64,000 nt of DNA from Pseudomonas putida (GCF_028682455.1 NZ_JANHLD010000002.1:1-64000), one strand, 5' to 3'. Counted from the first letter of the stretch, positions 35,914 to 45,450 are shown. Notes: a model not told the origin generated them from the sequence alone. A program made the numbers and translations.

Positions 35914-36822
35914 ATGCTGGTAGTCGCAGCTTTGGGCGGCAACGCCCTATTGAAGCGCGGTGAGCCTCTGACCGCGCGCACCCAACGTGCCAATGTACGA
36001 ATCGCCGCCCAAGGCTTGGCCGCTATCGTGCGGGCTGGCCACGATCTGGTCATTACCCACGGCAACGGCCCCCAGGTCGGCCTGTTGGCGTTGCAGGGTG
36101 CCGCCTACAATCCGGACGAGGCCTACCCCCTGGATATGCTGGGGGCGGAAACCGAAGGCATGATTGGTTACGTCATCGAACAGGAGCTGGAGAATGCGCT
36201 GAATCACGACCGGCCAGTAGCCACACTGCTGACCCAGGTTGTGGTGGATCAGCATGATCCGGCGTTTGATAACCCGACCAAGTTCATCGGGCCCGTGTAT
36301 GAGCGGGCTGAAGCCGAATCCCGGGCGAAAACCGCCGGTTGGCATATTGCCCAAGATGGCGACAAATGGCGCAGGGTGGTGCCGTCACCCAAGCCGCTGG
36401 AAATTCCCGACATGCGGGTGATCAAGTTGCTATTGGACCAGGGCGTGGTGGTGATCTGCGCAGGTGGCGGCGGCATCCCGATACTGCGCCGTGAAGACGG
36501 TAGTACGGTGGGCATTGAGGCGGTCATCGACAAGGACGCAGCCAGCGCCCTGCTGGCGCAACAGCTCAAGGCCGATGCACTGTTGCTGCTGACCGATGTC
36601 GATGCGATCTATCGGGACTTCGGCAAGGACAACGCAGCGGCGATCAGCAGCCTGAGCGTGGAGGAGGGGCGTGCCCTCGATCTGCCGGCCGGTTCGATGG
36701 GACCCAAACTGGCCGCTGCCGCCGACTTTGCCCAATACGGAGGGTTCAGCGGCATTGGCAGACTGGAAGATGCACTGGGTATTCTGCAGGGAAGCGCTGG
36801 CACCAGAATATCGGCGCGGTGA
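35914..36822 (+). CDS. arcC: Carbamate kinase
   Basis: Transfers the phosphate of carbamoyl phosphate to ADP, giving ATP, CO2 and ammonia, the energy-yielding last step of the pathway. It shows [11 protein letters not shown] at the start, [14 protein letters not shown] near residue 50 and the adenine-site region with [11 protein letters not shown] near residue 185. The start ATG at 35914 is one base after the arcB stop; longer upstream frames are antisense or out-of-frame to arcB. 302 residues. Confidence 0.96.
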   Translation: MLVVAALGGNALLKRGEPLTARTQRANVRIAAQGLAAIVRAGHDLVITHGNGPQVGLLALQGAAYNPDEAYPLDMLGAETEGMIGYVIEQELENALNHDRPVATLLTQVVVDQHDPAFDNPTKFIGPVYERAEAESRAKTAGWHIAQDGDKWRRVVPSPKPLEIPDMRVIKLLLDQGVVVICAGGGGIPILRREDGSTVGIEAVIDKDAASALLAQQLKADALLLLTDVDAIYRDFGKDNAAAISSLSVEEGRALDLPAGSMGPKLAAAADFAQYGGFSGIGRLEDALGILQGSAGTRISAR

Positions 36823-37051
36823 ACCGGAAGTGACGGGCCAGTGTATGCGAATCAATGCGTCGCTGGCGCGGCTTTCGGGGCGGAGGCTGCCAGGTCATGT
36901 TTTGCACAGTAAGCACGAGGCCTTATCGGGTGTCTTTTGTAACTCAGTGGCTGCGATAGTCTACAAGAAGAGGAGTGACTTCTGCGAGTCAAATTTGACT
37001 AGAACGTCCTGCTTGGATGTCATTCCTGAGCCATGTGTATGGCATAACAAG

Positions 37052-37295
37052 AGCCATGGCGGTGGATCCTGGCTGGGTCACAATGGAACTAAGCGAGACT
37101 TACCTGGACTCGCAGCCCTATCCGAGCGCTGCTCGAGAAGCCCTCAATCATCTGCACCCGCTTGGCCGAGTCGGTCAGTCGGAAGACGTCGGTGACCTTG
37201 CCGTTTACCGCGCAAGTGATCAATCAAGGTTCTTGACGGGACAGATCACCGCGCTGGACAGGGGGAGGACGGCAAAGCGTCCGCTGCCCTCATAA
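37052..37295 (+). pseudogene. C-terminal remnant of a short-chain dehydrogenase gene
   Basis: The frame from about 37052 reads VDPGWVTMELSETYL, then HPLGRVGQSEDVGDLAVY, then SRFLTGQITALDRGR, the C-terminal third of an SDR (an intact Rossmann half is absent). About 80 residues remain of ~250. It overlaps the 3' end of the relaxase gene by 6 bp in convergent orientation, so it marks the boundary between chromosomal-like genes and the transfer module. Confidence 0.65.
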
Positions 37296-39146
37296 AGAAA
37301 TGTTGGTGGTATCGTCCGATAGCGAGAGATAAGGGTTGTTCGGTGGCGTTTCCGAAAACAACAGGCCAGCATCATCCAGAAGGTACCCATGAAGGCGGCG
37401 GGATTTTCTCGGCCCAGTGACCTCGCAGGTCCAGATGTTCAGGCCGCTGGCCTGCTTGCGATGCAGTTGCAGTTTCTCGAAGCGCTTCTGTATCCATTGC
37501 CAGTCCTGCACCTTGTCCTGTTTGGCGAGCGCCGCGATGGAAGGGTGCTCCTGGGCGTAACGCTGGAACAAGCCAGGACTGACGAGGTAGGCGGTATCGG
37601 CCACGGTATGCACCAGCGCCTTGGCGTCGTTGATGATGAGCCGCCGAGCCTGGATGCCTTGCTGGAGCCAGGCGATGAAATGCTCGCCGGACGGCTCCGT
37701 GCTGCCAAGGGCTTCAGGCGCCCGCTTCGGCGGACTGGCGTCGGTGTCCGTGGGTTGTACGGTGGGAGGTATCGACGGGGCGCTGTTGTCTAGGATGGGC
37801 TGCTCCCGCTCGCCATCGCTCTCCTGCGCGGGTACCGCGAGCAGGGACAGCAGATCGTCCATCGCGGCGTCGGCAGGCGTAGCTTCGGGAGGCGGCTGTC
37901 TGGCGACAGGGTGAGCGCTGTCGGCCTCAGTTCTGATGCTGCTCGGGGCATCATCCGTGCCAGTCGCCGGTTGTTCGAGAGTGTCAGCCTCGGCAGCCGC
38001 CTCCACTATCACCGTCCCGGCGAAGGGTTCAGGCCGCTCAGCCGGCTGCCAGATCAGCGCCGGCGACAGCCGCAACAGCGTAAAGCTGTGTGACCAACCG
38101 GCCTCGCTGCTGACCGTGGCACGCCAGATGGCCTTGCCATCGGGCGTCGGCTGCAGCATGCCATGTTCCTGCAGGACGTTGAAAACGGCGCTGTTGTTGG
38201 AGGGAATGCCGTCGATACCCTGGGACAACAGATGGGCGCGCAGTTTGTCAGAGACTGTCTTGCTGACCAACCACAAGGCATCCTCAGTGAGCCAGCCATC
38301 CGAAGCCTGGGGCTGGTTCAGCTTCAACTCTTCCTTCAGCAGGTAACGCAAGCCATCGATCAACTTGCGCTGCAGGGCGTGTTTGGGTGCGGCCATGGCG
38401 CGGGCGGGATCTCCTCCCAGTTCCTGGGCCACCGAGGCGCGGTCGGCCTGGATGACGAGCTCTCCCAGGATGCCTGCATGTTCGTACTGACCGGCCAGCA
38501 CATAGAGCAGTGATGCCCACAGTGCGGGGTAGCCACTGAGCCAGTCGAGAACGTCGCCATCGAGCAGTTGATGGTAGAGCAATCCTGTGGCGGCACCATG
38601 CAGGCGGTACTCGCGGTCATCCCGGTAGCGAAAGCGGTATGGGCGTGTCAGTGGCCCATGCCAGGGGTGCCAAACGCCGCCATCCTCATACTCGACGTGA
38701 AGGTCGACGGCAATCTTGCCGATATCGTGGAGCAACGCCGCGTAGGCGATAGCCGCCGTCCAAGCTTCTGACTGGGCTGCCTGGTCTTCGGGGGGAGCGC
38801 CAGCCGGCAGCAGGTGGGACTGTCGCAGTTTGAGCGCGTAGGCGATGATTTCCAGCCCGTGATCGAGCATGCCGCCGTGGTAAGCATGGTGATGGCTCTC
38901 CGAAGCGGGAAACTGCTGGACCAGCTCGGCGTAGTGCTCCAGCGGTGCGCGATACAAAGTGGCGAACTGTTTGCGCGATAGCGATGTGCGCTGCCAGATG
39001 TGTTCCAGCAGCTTCTGCCGGCGCGGCGTCGCCAGCAAGGACGCGGCCGGCTCGGGCTGCAGCAGCCCTTTGGGAAGATCGGCGGCGGGTGCCGGCGACG
39101 GAGCGGCAGTGACCGAGATCCGTTTTCGCTGGAACAGGGAGAGCAT
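37290..39146 (-). CDS. MobH-family relaxase (TraI_2 domain)
   Basis: About 618 residues from MLSLFQRKRIS; the open frame upstream looks noncoding. The N-terminal TraI_2 domain carries an HD-type metal site (HHHAYHGGMLDHGLE near residue 85 and ALLHDIGKIAVD near 133). A low-complexity linker (residues ~370-490) and a C-terminal domain (residues ~500-610) follow. MobH relaxases nick oriT and lead the strand into the recipient in SXT/clc-type ICEs. It closes the minus-strand side of the module, separated from TraG by a toxin-antitoxin pair and a DUF3742 gene. An integrase is often nearby in such ICEs, but none is seen here. Confidence 0.9.
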   Translation of the reverse strand: MLSLFQRKRISVTAAPSPAPAADLPKGLLQPEPAASLLATPRRQKLLEHIWQRTSLSRKQFATLYRAPLEHYAELVQQFPASESHHHAYHGGMLDHGLEIIAYALKLRQSHLLPAGAPPEDQAAQSEAWTAAIAYAALLHDIGKIAVDLHVEYEDGGVWHPWHGPLTRPYRFRYRDDREYRLHGAATGLLYHQLLDGDVLDWLSGYPALWASLLYVLAGQYEHAGILGELVIQADRASVAQELGGDPARAMAAPKHALQRKLIDGLRYLLKEELKLNQPQASDGWLTEDALWLVSKTVSDKLRAHLLSQGIDGIPSNNSAVFNVLQEHGMLQPTPDGKAIWRATVSSEAGWSHSFTLLRLSPALIWQPAERPEPFAGTVIVEAAAEADTLEQPATGTDDAPSSIRTEADSAHPVARQPPPEATPADAAMDDLLSLLAVPAQESDGEREQPILDNSAPSIPPTVQPTDTDASPPKRAPEALGSTEPSGEHFIAWLQQGIQARRLIINDAKALVHTVADTAYLVSPGLFQRYAQEHPSIAALAKQDKVQDWQWIQKRFEKLQLHRKQASGLNIWTCEVTGPRKSRRLHGYLLDDAGLLFSETPPNNPYLSLSDDTTNISL

Positions 39147-39396
39147 GCGAGTGTCCTGGTGATGGGCCGGCCGGGGGGCCTTTTCGCCTTTTCGAGGTAG
39201 GGCCTTTCCCCTTGCACCCCATTCCCTTCCCCTTTTGGCCCCTTGGCCCTTAAGCCTTTGGGTATAGGGCGACGGGCATCGATCGTCCACCGCCAATGCG
39301 GGGTGCGGCAAAGCCGGTTTGATGCGGGAAGGCTCGCTGTTCCCGTCCTACGATGGGCCGTATATTGGATTCGGAAGGACACCATGGGCCCCTACA
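39147..39396. other. Intergenic region between relaxase and prlF
   Basis: No gene is seen. It is rich in C/T tracts on the plus strand and could hold the relaxase promoter and perhaps oriT, but no convincing nick site or clear inverted repeat could be assigned by eye. Confidence 0.3.
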
Positions 39397-39425
39397 TTGA
39401 CAAGGTAAGGATAATTCCTTACTAT
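39397..39425 (+). promoter_or_regulatory. Promoter and autoregulatory operator of prlF-yhaV
   Basis: TTGACA (39397-39402) and TACTAT (39420-39425) have a 17-bp spacer. A perfect dyad GTAAGGATAATTCCTTAC (39405-39422) fills the spacer and reaches into the -10. Antitoxin binding here would block RNA polymerase, fitting the autoregulation usual for toxin-antitoxin operons. Confidence 0.8.
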
Positions 39426-39452
39426 ACAGGCATCGCTATCGGGAGAGTTGCC

Positions 39453-39770
39453 ATGTCTGTCATTCATGAAGTCGCCACGCTGACCTCCAAAGGCCAGATC
39501 ACGCTGCCCAAGTCCATCCGGCAAGCCCTGGGTGTGGATACCGGCGGCAAGGTTGCGTTCGACCTGCGTGACGGCGAAGTTGTCGTGACCCGTGCCGACG
39601 CCGAGCACGAAGACCCCGCCATAGCCGCGTTCCTGAACCTGCTGGCCCGCGATATTGAAGCTGGCCGGAATGTTCGTGGGCTCCCGGAGGATCTGGCTCG
39701 CACGATGCTGGAGCATTCGGGCCACAACGTGGTCCTGGGCGACGATTTTGATGAAGACGTGGCAATCTGA
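39453..39770 (+). CDS. prlF: PrlF-type antitoxin (AbrB/SpoVT fold)
   Basis: 105 residues from MSVIHEVATLTSKGQITLP, with the swapped-hairpin AbrB DNA-binding motif (LTSKGQITLPKSIRQALGV), followed by an acidic C-terminus that would contact the toxin. The stop overlaps the start of yhaV. It neutralises YhaV and should repress its own promoter at the dyad just upstream. As ICE cargo it would help keep the element in the population. Confidence 0.9.
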   Translation: MSVIHEVATLTSKGQITLPKSIRQALGVDTGGKVAFDLRDGEVVVTRADAEHEDPAIAAFLNLLARDIEAGRNVRGLPEDLARTMLEHSGHNVVLGDDFDEDVAI

Positions 39771-40228
39771 TGCAACAGCATGGCTGGACGCTGCTGTTCC
39801 ACGACAACCTGATCGAGCAGTTGATGAAGCTGCGTGCGGCCGTGCTGCGCGCACAAGAGAACGACCCGGAGGGCTTCGGGTCCAACACCAATGTCAAGTT
39901 CTTTCGGGCCCTGGTCCAGTCGATGCAAGACGTGGTGCCGGGCGATCCAGCGCGAGACGAGTACCGCCAGGGCAACACCATGGGGCCGGCTTATCGCCAC
40001 TGGCGACGGGCCAAGCTCGGCAGGCGGTACCGGCTGTTCTTCCGCTACGACTCGAAGGCGAAGGTCATCGTGTACGCCTGGGTCAACGACGAACAGACCC
40101 TGCGGTCATCGGGGAGCAAGTCAGACCCCTATGCGGTGTTCGAGAAGATGCTCGGACGCGGAAACCCGCCCGACGAATGGAACGCATTGGTAAGGGCAAG
40201 CAAGCCGGATTGGAGCAAACGGGAATAG
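39770..40228 (+). CDS. yhaV: YhaV-type toxin (RelE superfamily ribonuclease)
   Basis: 152 residues resembling YhaV, with the typical GWTLLFHDNLIEQL start, EYRQGNTMGPAYRHWRRAKLG core and RYRLFFRYD strand. YhaV cleaves RNA and stops growth when PrlF is lost. The start overlaps the antitoxin stop. The pair is placed between the relaxase and DUF3742 genes, on the opposite strand to the transfer operon. Confidence 0.9.
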   Translation: MQQHGWTLLFHDNLIEQLMKLRAAVLRAQENDPEGFGSNTNVKFFRALVQSMQDVVPGDPARDEYRQGNTMGPAYRHWRRAKLGRRYRLFFRYDSKAKVIVYAWVNDEQTLRSSGSKSDPYAVFEKMLGRGNPPDEWNALVRASKPDWSKRE

Positions 40229-40255
40229 CCATCTCACATGTAGCAGGTGACGACC

Positions 40256-40621
40256 ATGAACACGACAACCCGTAGCAGTACCGCAGAACGCCTTGGCCGC
40301 TGGCTTGGCCGTGGATGGCGGGGCTATGTGCGTCGTGAGCGGCGGGTGGCCGCGTGGCTGGTGTCGGCTGGTGCGCCGAACGGTGTCGCGACCGCTCTGG
40401 TGTGGATCGTCAAGCTCGCTGTGCTAGGGGTGCTGCTCTACGTGGCCTTCTGGCTGACGCTGCTCCTGGTGTTCGCTACCGTGGCTGCTTGGGCCTCGGC
40501 AGCGAACACCCCGGACGAAGATGTTTGGCCCTTCACCGACATAGACGAGCTTCGCAATACGCCGGGTTATGACCCCAATCTCTACAACGACAACACCCAT
40601 GTCGACTACAAGGATGACTGA
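40256..40621 (+). CDS. DUF3742 family protein
   Basis: About 121 residues. It has a basic N-terminus, two hydrophobic segments (about 55-90) and an acidic C-terminus (PFTDIDELRNTPGYDPNLYND). It resembles DUF3742 proteins, which are found next to the TraG gene in Pseudomonas ICEs; function unknown. It is convergent with traG (11 bp between stops). The start at 40256 follows AGGTG; a GTG 9 bp upstream is possible. Confidence 0.75.
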   Translation: MNTTTRSSTAERLGRWLGRGWRGYVRRERRVAAWLVSAGAPNGVATALVWIVKLAVLGVLLYVAFWLTLLLVFATVAAWASAANTPDEDVWPFTDIDELRNTPGYDPNLYNDNTHVDYKDD

Positions 40622-40631
40622 GGTTCGGGAG

Positions 40632-42152
40632 CTACTTGAGTTTTCCACCCGTCATGGCACCTGCGCCTTTGCCACCAGCCTGTGCGCCTCCCTTGGTGCC
40701 TTCGGCCATGCCTTGAATGGTATGCCCTGCGCGAAAACCGACCCATCCCAGCGCCGCGACCCAGAACCCGGGTAACACCAGGAACATGGCTCCCATCACG
40801 AAGTTCAGCAGCATGTCGCCAAACGTGTTGTTCAGCCCAATCAGAGGGTCAAAATTCGTGTGGGGGCGGTTCCATCCCCATCCCCAACCGTAAAGCGCAT
40901 CGAGGATCGTGCTGTCGATCCAGCGCGCCAGTTGCAGCCAGAAATCGGTGAAGAACAACGCAAACTGGACGACGGTAAGAGTGACGACGGTTTTCAGGTC
41001 GTAGGTGCCGATCAGCAATACCATCGGAATACAGATCACCAAAGCCATTTTCAGGAACGCCAGCACCATGGGTAAGGCTTGGCGCACGACGTCCATTGCC
41101 GGGAAATAGGCGAGTCCACCAACCGCCATCCCGACGTCACTGGCGGCGCGATTGATGATGTTGGGCAGCGTCTTATCAATCTGCCCGCCATAATCGGTAT
41201 AGACGCTGCCCTGGTTAAGCTTCTGCTGGCGCGGCGAGGCGATAGTGCGGATCACCGAGTCATCAACCTCGGCACGGCTGAGGAAACCGGCCCAGCCGGC
41301 CAGACGGTTGAGCAGGCTGGGATCGACCTGCTCCAGCAGGCGGGCGCGCAGGCCGTTGCCACTGTCGCTCCACCACTGGCGGCAGGTCGGATAGCCGGCA
41401 CCGCTCGGCACCTGTGCCAGGCCGGCATCGCGGTTGCTGTCGTAGGCCCAGCCGTCGCGCGGCGTCCTGGCCCGGTAGGTGTCGTAGTAGCCCGCATTGT
41501 CGAGGAAGTACCGAGACCCGATCCAGGTGACGTCGTGCATCTGCGCCTCGTCGAGATCCGGGCGGCTCATGAACAGCTTGGCGCGTGCAGGGCCATAACA
41601 GTCGTGGGTGAAGTCGGCGACTTCCTGTGCCAATACGGGGTCGTCGATGCGTGTGGCATTGACCTCCATGCGGATCTGCCGCAGGTCGGTTCCGCACGGA
41701 ATGGCGGCGACCGAGGCGCCGGTGATCGCGCGCGACAGCGCGTGCATGAAGGCCCACCACACCGGCACGCGCGCGCTCTGGTTGTTGAGCGTGCTGAACG
41801 ACTGCGACCAGCCAGTATCGCTGGGCTGGGGAACGCTCACCTGGCACTGCGCCGAGCGTGCCTGGTCGTACTGGATGGTGTTGAGGTCGACGTCGATGAA
41901 GGGAATACCGGCGAACATCACCACGACGATCGCCACCCAGACGCGGTTCTCGATGCGTACCGATGACAGTGCGCCTTTATTGCCTTCGTCCGCACCCTCG
42001 GCACGCGCCTTGAGCCATTCCTGGATGATGATCGCCACGAAGGGAATGGCGAACACGCCGCTGGAAACGAGAACCGCCCAGATGCCGTTATGGATGATCC
42101 AGCCCAGCAGGGTCAGGTAATACTCCAGGTAATCCGTGGTGAACAACGTCAT
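40632..42152 (-). CDS. traG: Conjugal transfer protein TraG, N-terminal-domain type
   Basis: About 506 residues from MTLFTTDYLEYY. The first ~60 residues and a central segment (about 330-470) hold membrane helices (for example IIHNGIWAVLVSSGVFAIPF), the pattern of the TraG N-terminal family in F- and SXT-like systems. That family is needed for pilus assembly and mating-pair stabilisation in the inner membrane. The long periplasmic C-terminal half of F TraG is not present, as usual in this ICE group. It is the last gene of the minus-strand operon. Confidence 0.88.
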   Translation of the reverse strand: MTLFTTDYLEYYLTLLGWIIHNGIWAVLVSSGVFAIPFVAIIIQEWLKARAEGADEGNKGALSSVRIENRVWVAIVVVMFAGIPFIDVDLNTIQYDQARSAQCQVSVPQPSDTGWSQSFSTLNNQSARVPVWWAFMHALSRAITGASVAAIPCGTDLRQIRMEVNATRIDDPVLAQEVADFTHDCYGPARAKLFMSRPDLDEAQMHDVTWIGSRYFLDNAGYYDTYRARTPRDGWAYDSNRDAGLAQVPSGAGYPTCRQWWSDSGNGLRARLLEQVDPSLLNRLAGWAGFLSRAEVDDSVIRTIASPRQQKLNQGSVYTDYGGQIDKTLPNIINRAASDVGMAVGGLAYFPAMDVVRQALPMVLAFLKMALVICIPMVLLIGTYDLKTVVTLTVVQFALFFTDFWLQLARWIDSTILDALYGWGWGWNRPHTNFDPLIGLNNTFGDMLLNFVMGAMFLVLPGFWVAALGWVGFRAGHTIQGMAEGTKGGAQAGGKGAGAMTGGKLK

Positions 42153-42165
42153 GTCCGGCCTCCCA

Positions 42166-42516
42166 CTACGCCGCATGCATCAGCAGGCTGGCCTCAAGCG
42201 CGACGATTCCCGCCACGCCGGCGATTTCGGTGCGCCGGAGGCGGCGCTTCGCCTCTGCGCCGGTTTCGCGCGCCAGCAGGCGCCGGCGCATCCATACCCA
42301 TCCGTAGCCCGTCGCGCCGTATAGGCACAGCCGCCACAGCAGGAAGTAGCCGGAGGCCTCGGCGAGCCAGCGTTCCCAGCCGCCGACACTGCCGAGGTAG
42401 TGGATACCCGCGATGTTGGCTGCCACGGCCGCCGCAAGCAGCAGCATCGTCCACAGCAGCGTCCTCGCCACGCGCCGGTTGAACAGCCAGCGCGGGCGCA
42501 GCCAGGTCGGACTCAT
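42166..42516 (-). CDS. Small ICE membrane protein
   Basis: 116 residues with two or three hydrophobic segments (residues ~20-42 and 55-75) and Arg-rich ends. No named family is recognised with certainty. It overlaps the preceding PFL_4711-type gene by 4 bp (ATGA) and is 14 bp from traG. Similar small membrane proteins occur at this place in related ICEs. Confidence 0.65.
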   Translation of the reverse strand: MSPTWLRPRWLFNRRVARTLLWTMLLLAAAVAANIAGIHYLGSVGGWERWLAEASGYFLLWRLCLYGATGYGWVWMRRRLLARETGAEAKRRLRRTEIAGVAGIVALEASLLMHAA

Positions 42517-43910
42517 GGCGTACCTCCCGGGTTGGGCCGCTGCAGCTGGTCGAGGCGGTCGGGTACGGGGTCGCCCTCGTAGATGCCCCGCGAACCGGCG
42601 GCCCGGGTGCTGTGGCGCTGGATGATCGCCATCGGCGAGTTGTTGGCGAGCGTGCGGCGCAGCTCCAGTTCAGTCTTGAGGTTCGAGATCTCCCGGTCGA
42701 GCGCGCCGCTCTCCTGATCGACGGCAGCCACCGCCAACTGGTTGGCAGCGACGTTGGGCTCCTTCCTGCCGGTCAGCAGGGTGCGCTGCAGCAGCAAGGC
42801 TTTCTCCAGCACCGATGCCAAGGCGACTTCCGAGGCAAGACGTTGCGCCAGGACGTGTTGGTCCGGTTCGTCGCGCAGTGCCTCGATGACGCCCCGGGTG
42901 ATCGGCAGTGACACGCTGCCGGCGTCGCGCAGGTTCTCGAAGGTGGTGTTGCGTGTGCCGTCGATCAGCTCCTGCAGCGTCTGCAGCTTGGTGTCGTACT
43001 CTTCCTGGATGAGGGGTGTCAGGCCCACACCCGGAACGGTTTCGGTTTTGGTGCAGGCGTCGCAGGTGCGCTGCTCCTGTTCGCCGAGCACGCGGGTGGC
43101 CCAGTCGATCGCTTCTTGCGGGGAGGTCCAGGTCTGGCAGGCCAGGCTGTTGCAGCTCGCCGCATCGATGGCCGAGGCGTCGGTCACGCTGCGGCCATTG
43201 ACGAGGTTGTAGCCGGCCCTGGTAACGTCGCTCACCACCCTGATCGCCGGCTGACCGGCGCCGCCGGCGTTGTTGCCCCCGACCCACGGCACGCCGTCGT
43301 TGCCCCGGCGCGTCTCAGCCTGCTCAATGGCCGACACCGCATCCGTGCTCGACACGGCATCGCGCAGCGCCATGCCTTCCGCCATCTGGCTCCAGCCAAG
43401 CTGGCCGCCGGCCATGTCGGCCATGCGTTCAGCCATCGACCTGCAGGTCAACTTGGAGCGATCGAAATCCAGCCTTGCCTGGAGGACGCCATTGGTCAGC
43501 AGGTTATACAAACCTGGGTCGGCCCTCTGGATGATCAGAGCCGGAAGCGACGCAACGGCGCTGGTAGCGCTCTGGATCACGTTGCTCATGATGTTTTGAA
43601 ATCCGTTGGTCAGCCCGTTGAGCTGGTTCTGGATCGTGGTGCTGATGCTCATGTCGCCGCAGATCAGGTTGCTGTTCCAGCCGGCCCCGACCCCGATCGA
43701 GCGCATGCCCGCAGCGCCGCTCATGGAAACCGCGTTACCGCCACCGATCGAGTACATGACTTCGTCGCCGATCACGCTGCCGCTGGTCTGGAAGCCGCCG
43801 CTCTGAGCCCATGCCCAGCCACTGGCCAACGCGAGCGCGCCGGCCAGTATGGCCGGCCGCCACAAGTGATCTGCAAGCATGGAATGACGGCGACGGTCAG
43901 GGCGCTTCAT
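42513..43910 (-). CDS. ICE protein, PFL_4711 family
   Basis: About 465 residues. It has a signal peptide (LAGALALASGWAWAQ) from the start MKRPDRRRHSML, and a mature exported protein with several Cys (CGDMS, CRSM, CNSLACQ, CDACTK) likely joined in disulfides. It resembles the family called PFL_4711/TIGR03755, probably a TraH-like periplasmic pilus-assembly factor. It follows the PFL_4710-type gene by 10 bp, and disulfide helpers are encoded upstream in the same operon. Confidence 0.85.
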   Translation of the reverse strand: MKRPDRRRHSMLADHLWRPAILAGALALASGWAWAQSGGFQTSGSVIGDEVMYSIGGGNAVSMSGAAGMRSIGVGAGWNSNLICGDMSISTTIQNQLNGLTNGFQNIMSNVIQSATSAVASLPALIIQRADPGLYNLLTNGVLQARLDFDRSKLTCRSMAERMADMAGGQLGWSQMAEGMALRDAVSSTDAVSAIEQAETRRGNDGVPWVGGNNAGGAGQPAIRVVSDVTRAGYNLVNGRSVTDASAIDAASCNSLACQTWTSPQEAIDWATRVLGEQEQRTCDACTKTETVPGVGLTPLIQEEYDTKLQTLQELIDGTRNTTFENLRDAGSVSLPITRGVIEALRDEPDQHVLAQRLASEVALASVLEKALLLQRTLLTGRKEPNVAANQLAVAAVDQESGALDREISNLKTELELRRTLANNSPMAIIQRHSTRAAGSRGIYEGDPVPDRLDQLQRPNPGGTP

Positions 43911-43920
43911 CGTGGTGTCC

Positions 43921-44853
43921 TCAGTTGAAATCCACACTGCCAAGGAAGGTCTGCCCGCGGCGCTGGCAGCAGCTGTACGGGCGCCACAGCGCCCAGGCGT
44001 AGTCGCCCCGTTGTGCCTGGGGCAGCGACCCGGCATGGGGAAACACGGTGCAGCTGTTGGAAAGGCGTGGGGTCAGTTGCTGCCACTTGCCCGTGCTGGC
44101 GTCGCTTTCGATCAACGCGCCGGCCGGCCAGTAGCCGTCGCGCGCGTTCGCCAGCAGCGGCTGGTACACATGCAGTTGGCCGCGGCGGGTCACGATGTCG
44201 CCAGCACGCTGGGCGACGACCGCCCCGGCCTTGTAGTCGTCGGTCTGGTGCAAGAACCCGCCACGCGGGTACACGGCGCCCCAAAGATTCAGTCCGCTGC
44301 GTGTGCCGATCTCGCGCATACCGGGGATCAGCGCCTCGGGGTACACCGCCTCCGGGACGTTGTAGCGCCAGGCCAGGGTGTCGAGCGTGCTGAGCAGGTA
44401 CGGCATGAAGGCAGTACCGGCGCCTGCGCAGATGTAGCCGGACGCCGAAGCGAACTGGCTGAATACCTCGCCGCCCGGGTGGCCGATGACGTCGGCGTTC
44501 TTGAACTTTGCAAGATTGTTTTCGTGATCCTCGTTGGTGGTTCCGTCACCACCGGCCTGCGCCGTGGCATTGGGCTGGCTCATTGCCCGCGCCTCGACCC
44601 AGGGATTCTCCCCGGTGTTGCTGTAGCTCGATACCACCGCGTCGGGAACGTAGTGGCGTACCTTGATCGACGTGCGCACGGTGCAGCCCGTCCAGGTGCA
44701 ATACAGCCAGTAGCAGATCCCGGTGACCCGGTATTCGAGGCAGTCCGGCGACAAGGTCGAGGAGATGATGGTGGCGGTGTTGAGGGCGAAGCTCGACGTG
44801 GCACTGCACAGCAGCGCGACGGCGGCCCCGAGCCGCAGGCGACGGGAAATCAT
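43921..44853 (-). CDS. ICE protein, PFL_4710 family (TraU-like)
   Basis: 310 residues with a signal peptide ending SSFA. The mature region is Cys-rich (CLEYRVTGICYWLYCTWTGC near 40) with later YICAGAG and YSCCQRRGQ motifs, which resemble TraU of F-like systems and the PFL_4710/TIGR03756 family. It would help pilus or mating-pair assembly in the periplasm. The start ATG overlaps the stop of the PFL_4709-type gene. Confidence 0.88.
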   Translation of the reverse strand: MISRRLRLGAAVALLCSATSSFALNTATIISSTLSPDCLEYRVTGICYWLYCTWTGCTVRTSIKVRHYVPDAVVSSYSNTGENPWVEARAMSQPNATAQAGGDGTTNEDHENNLAKFKNADVIGHPGGEVFSQFASASGYICAGAGTAFMPYLLSTLDTLAWRYNVPEAVYPEALIPGMREIGTRSGLNLWGAVYPRGGFLHQTDDYKAGAVVAQRAGDIVTRRGQLHVYQPLLANARDGYWPAGALIESDASTGKWQQLTPRLSNSCTVFPHAGSLPQAQRGDYAWALWRPYSCCQRRGQTFLGSVDFN

Positions 44854-45275
44854 GGCTGTCCCTCCCGGTAACGCTCGATGCGGACCAGCGCCTGGCCGAG
44901 GTCGCTTTCCCCATACACGACGTAGCGCTGATCGACGATCACCGCCGGAATGCTGGTGATGCCTAAGCTCCAGGCATCGGTCATGCCCTGGTAAGCCTCA
45001 CGCATGCGCTGTTGCAGCGCTTGGCCACCTTCGTTCAGCCGCCGCTGGACGAGCGCCGCGGCCCGCTGCGGATCGTCCGGCAACCGGGCCGACAGTTCCG
45101 CTTCGATGGCCTGCGCCGCGTCGAGCTGGATGATGCGATCCGCCGCCTGGGCACCGGCCACCGGGTGGCGGACGTCCGCCACGATCCAGATCTCCGCTGC
45201 GGTCACGTTGCCGGCGACCAGCAGCAGTGCCGGAAGGGCCAGCGTCCGGCTGAGGTGGGCAAGAAAGGTGTGCAT
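44850..45275 (-). CDS. ICE protein, PFL_4709 family (TrbC-like)
   Basis: 141 residues from MHTFLAHLSRTL with a signal peptide ending VTAA. A thioredoxin-like fold is suggested by the C-terminal ITSIPAVIVDQRYVVYG (cis-Pro strand) and the AEIWIVADVRHPV start of the mature domain. It matches the family PFL_4709/TIGR03757, probably a TrbC-like pilus-assembly factor. It is the first gene of the subset downstream of the radC terminator and overlaps the TraU-like gene. Confidence 0.82.
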   Translation of the reverse strand: MHTFLAHLSRTLALPALLLVAGNVTAAEIWIVADVRHPVAGAQAADRIIQLDAAQAIEAELSARLPDDPQRAAALVQRRLNEGGQALQQRMREAYQGMTDAWSLGITSIPAVIVDQRYVVYGESDLGQALVRIERYREGQP

Positions 45276-45420
45276 GGACTTCGCGTCTCGGGGTGAATGA
45301 CCCTGGTAGTCGAACCCATGGTGCAGATGCCCACCACGAACAATGCGCACTGTGACAATCCCTGTTTCTTGGGGATCGGATAGCTGTCCCGTGGAGCGGA
45401 GAGGCCTTTCAGGGAAGCGA

Positions 45421-45450
45421 AAAAAAGCATGGACCTGGGCAGGTCCATGC
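45421..45450 (-). terminator. Rho-independent terminator after radC
   Basis: On the minus strand a perfect 11-bp stem (GCATGGACCTG/CAGGTCCATGC) with a 2-base gap is followed directly by TTTTTT. It ends transcription coming from radC about 35 bp after its stop, so the genes from PFL_4709 downstream likely need their own promoter or readthrough. Confidence 0.88.
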
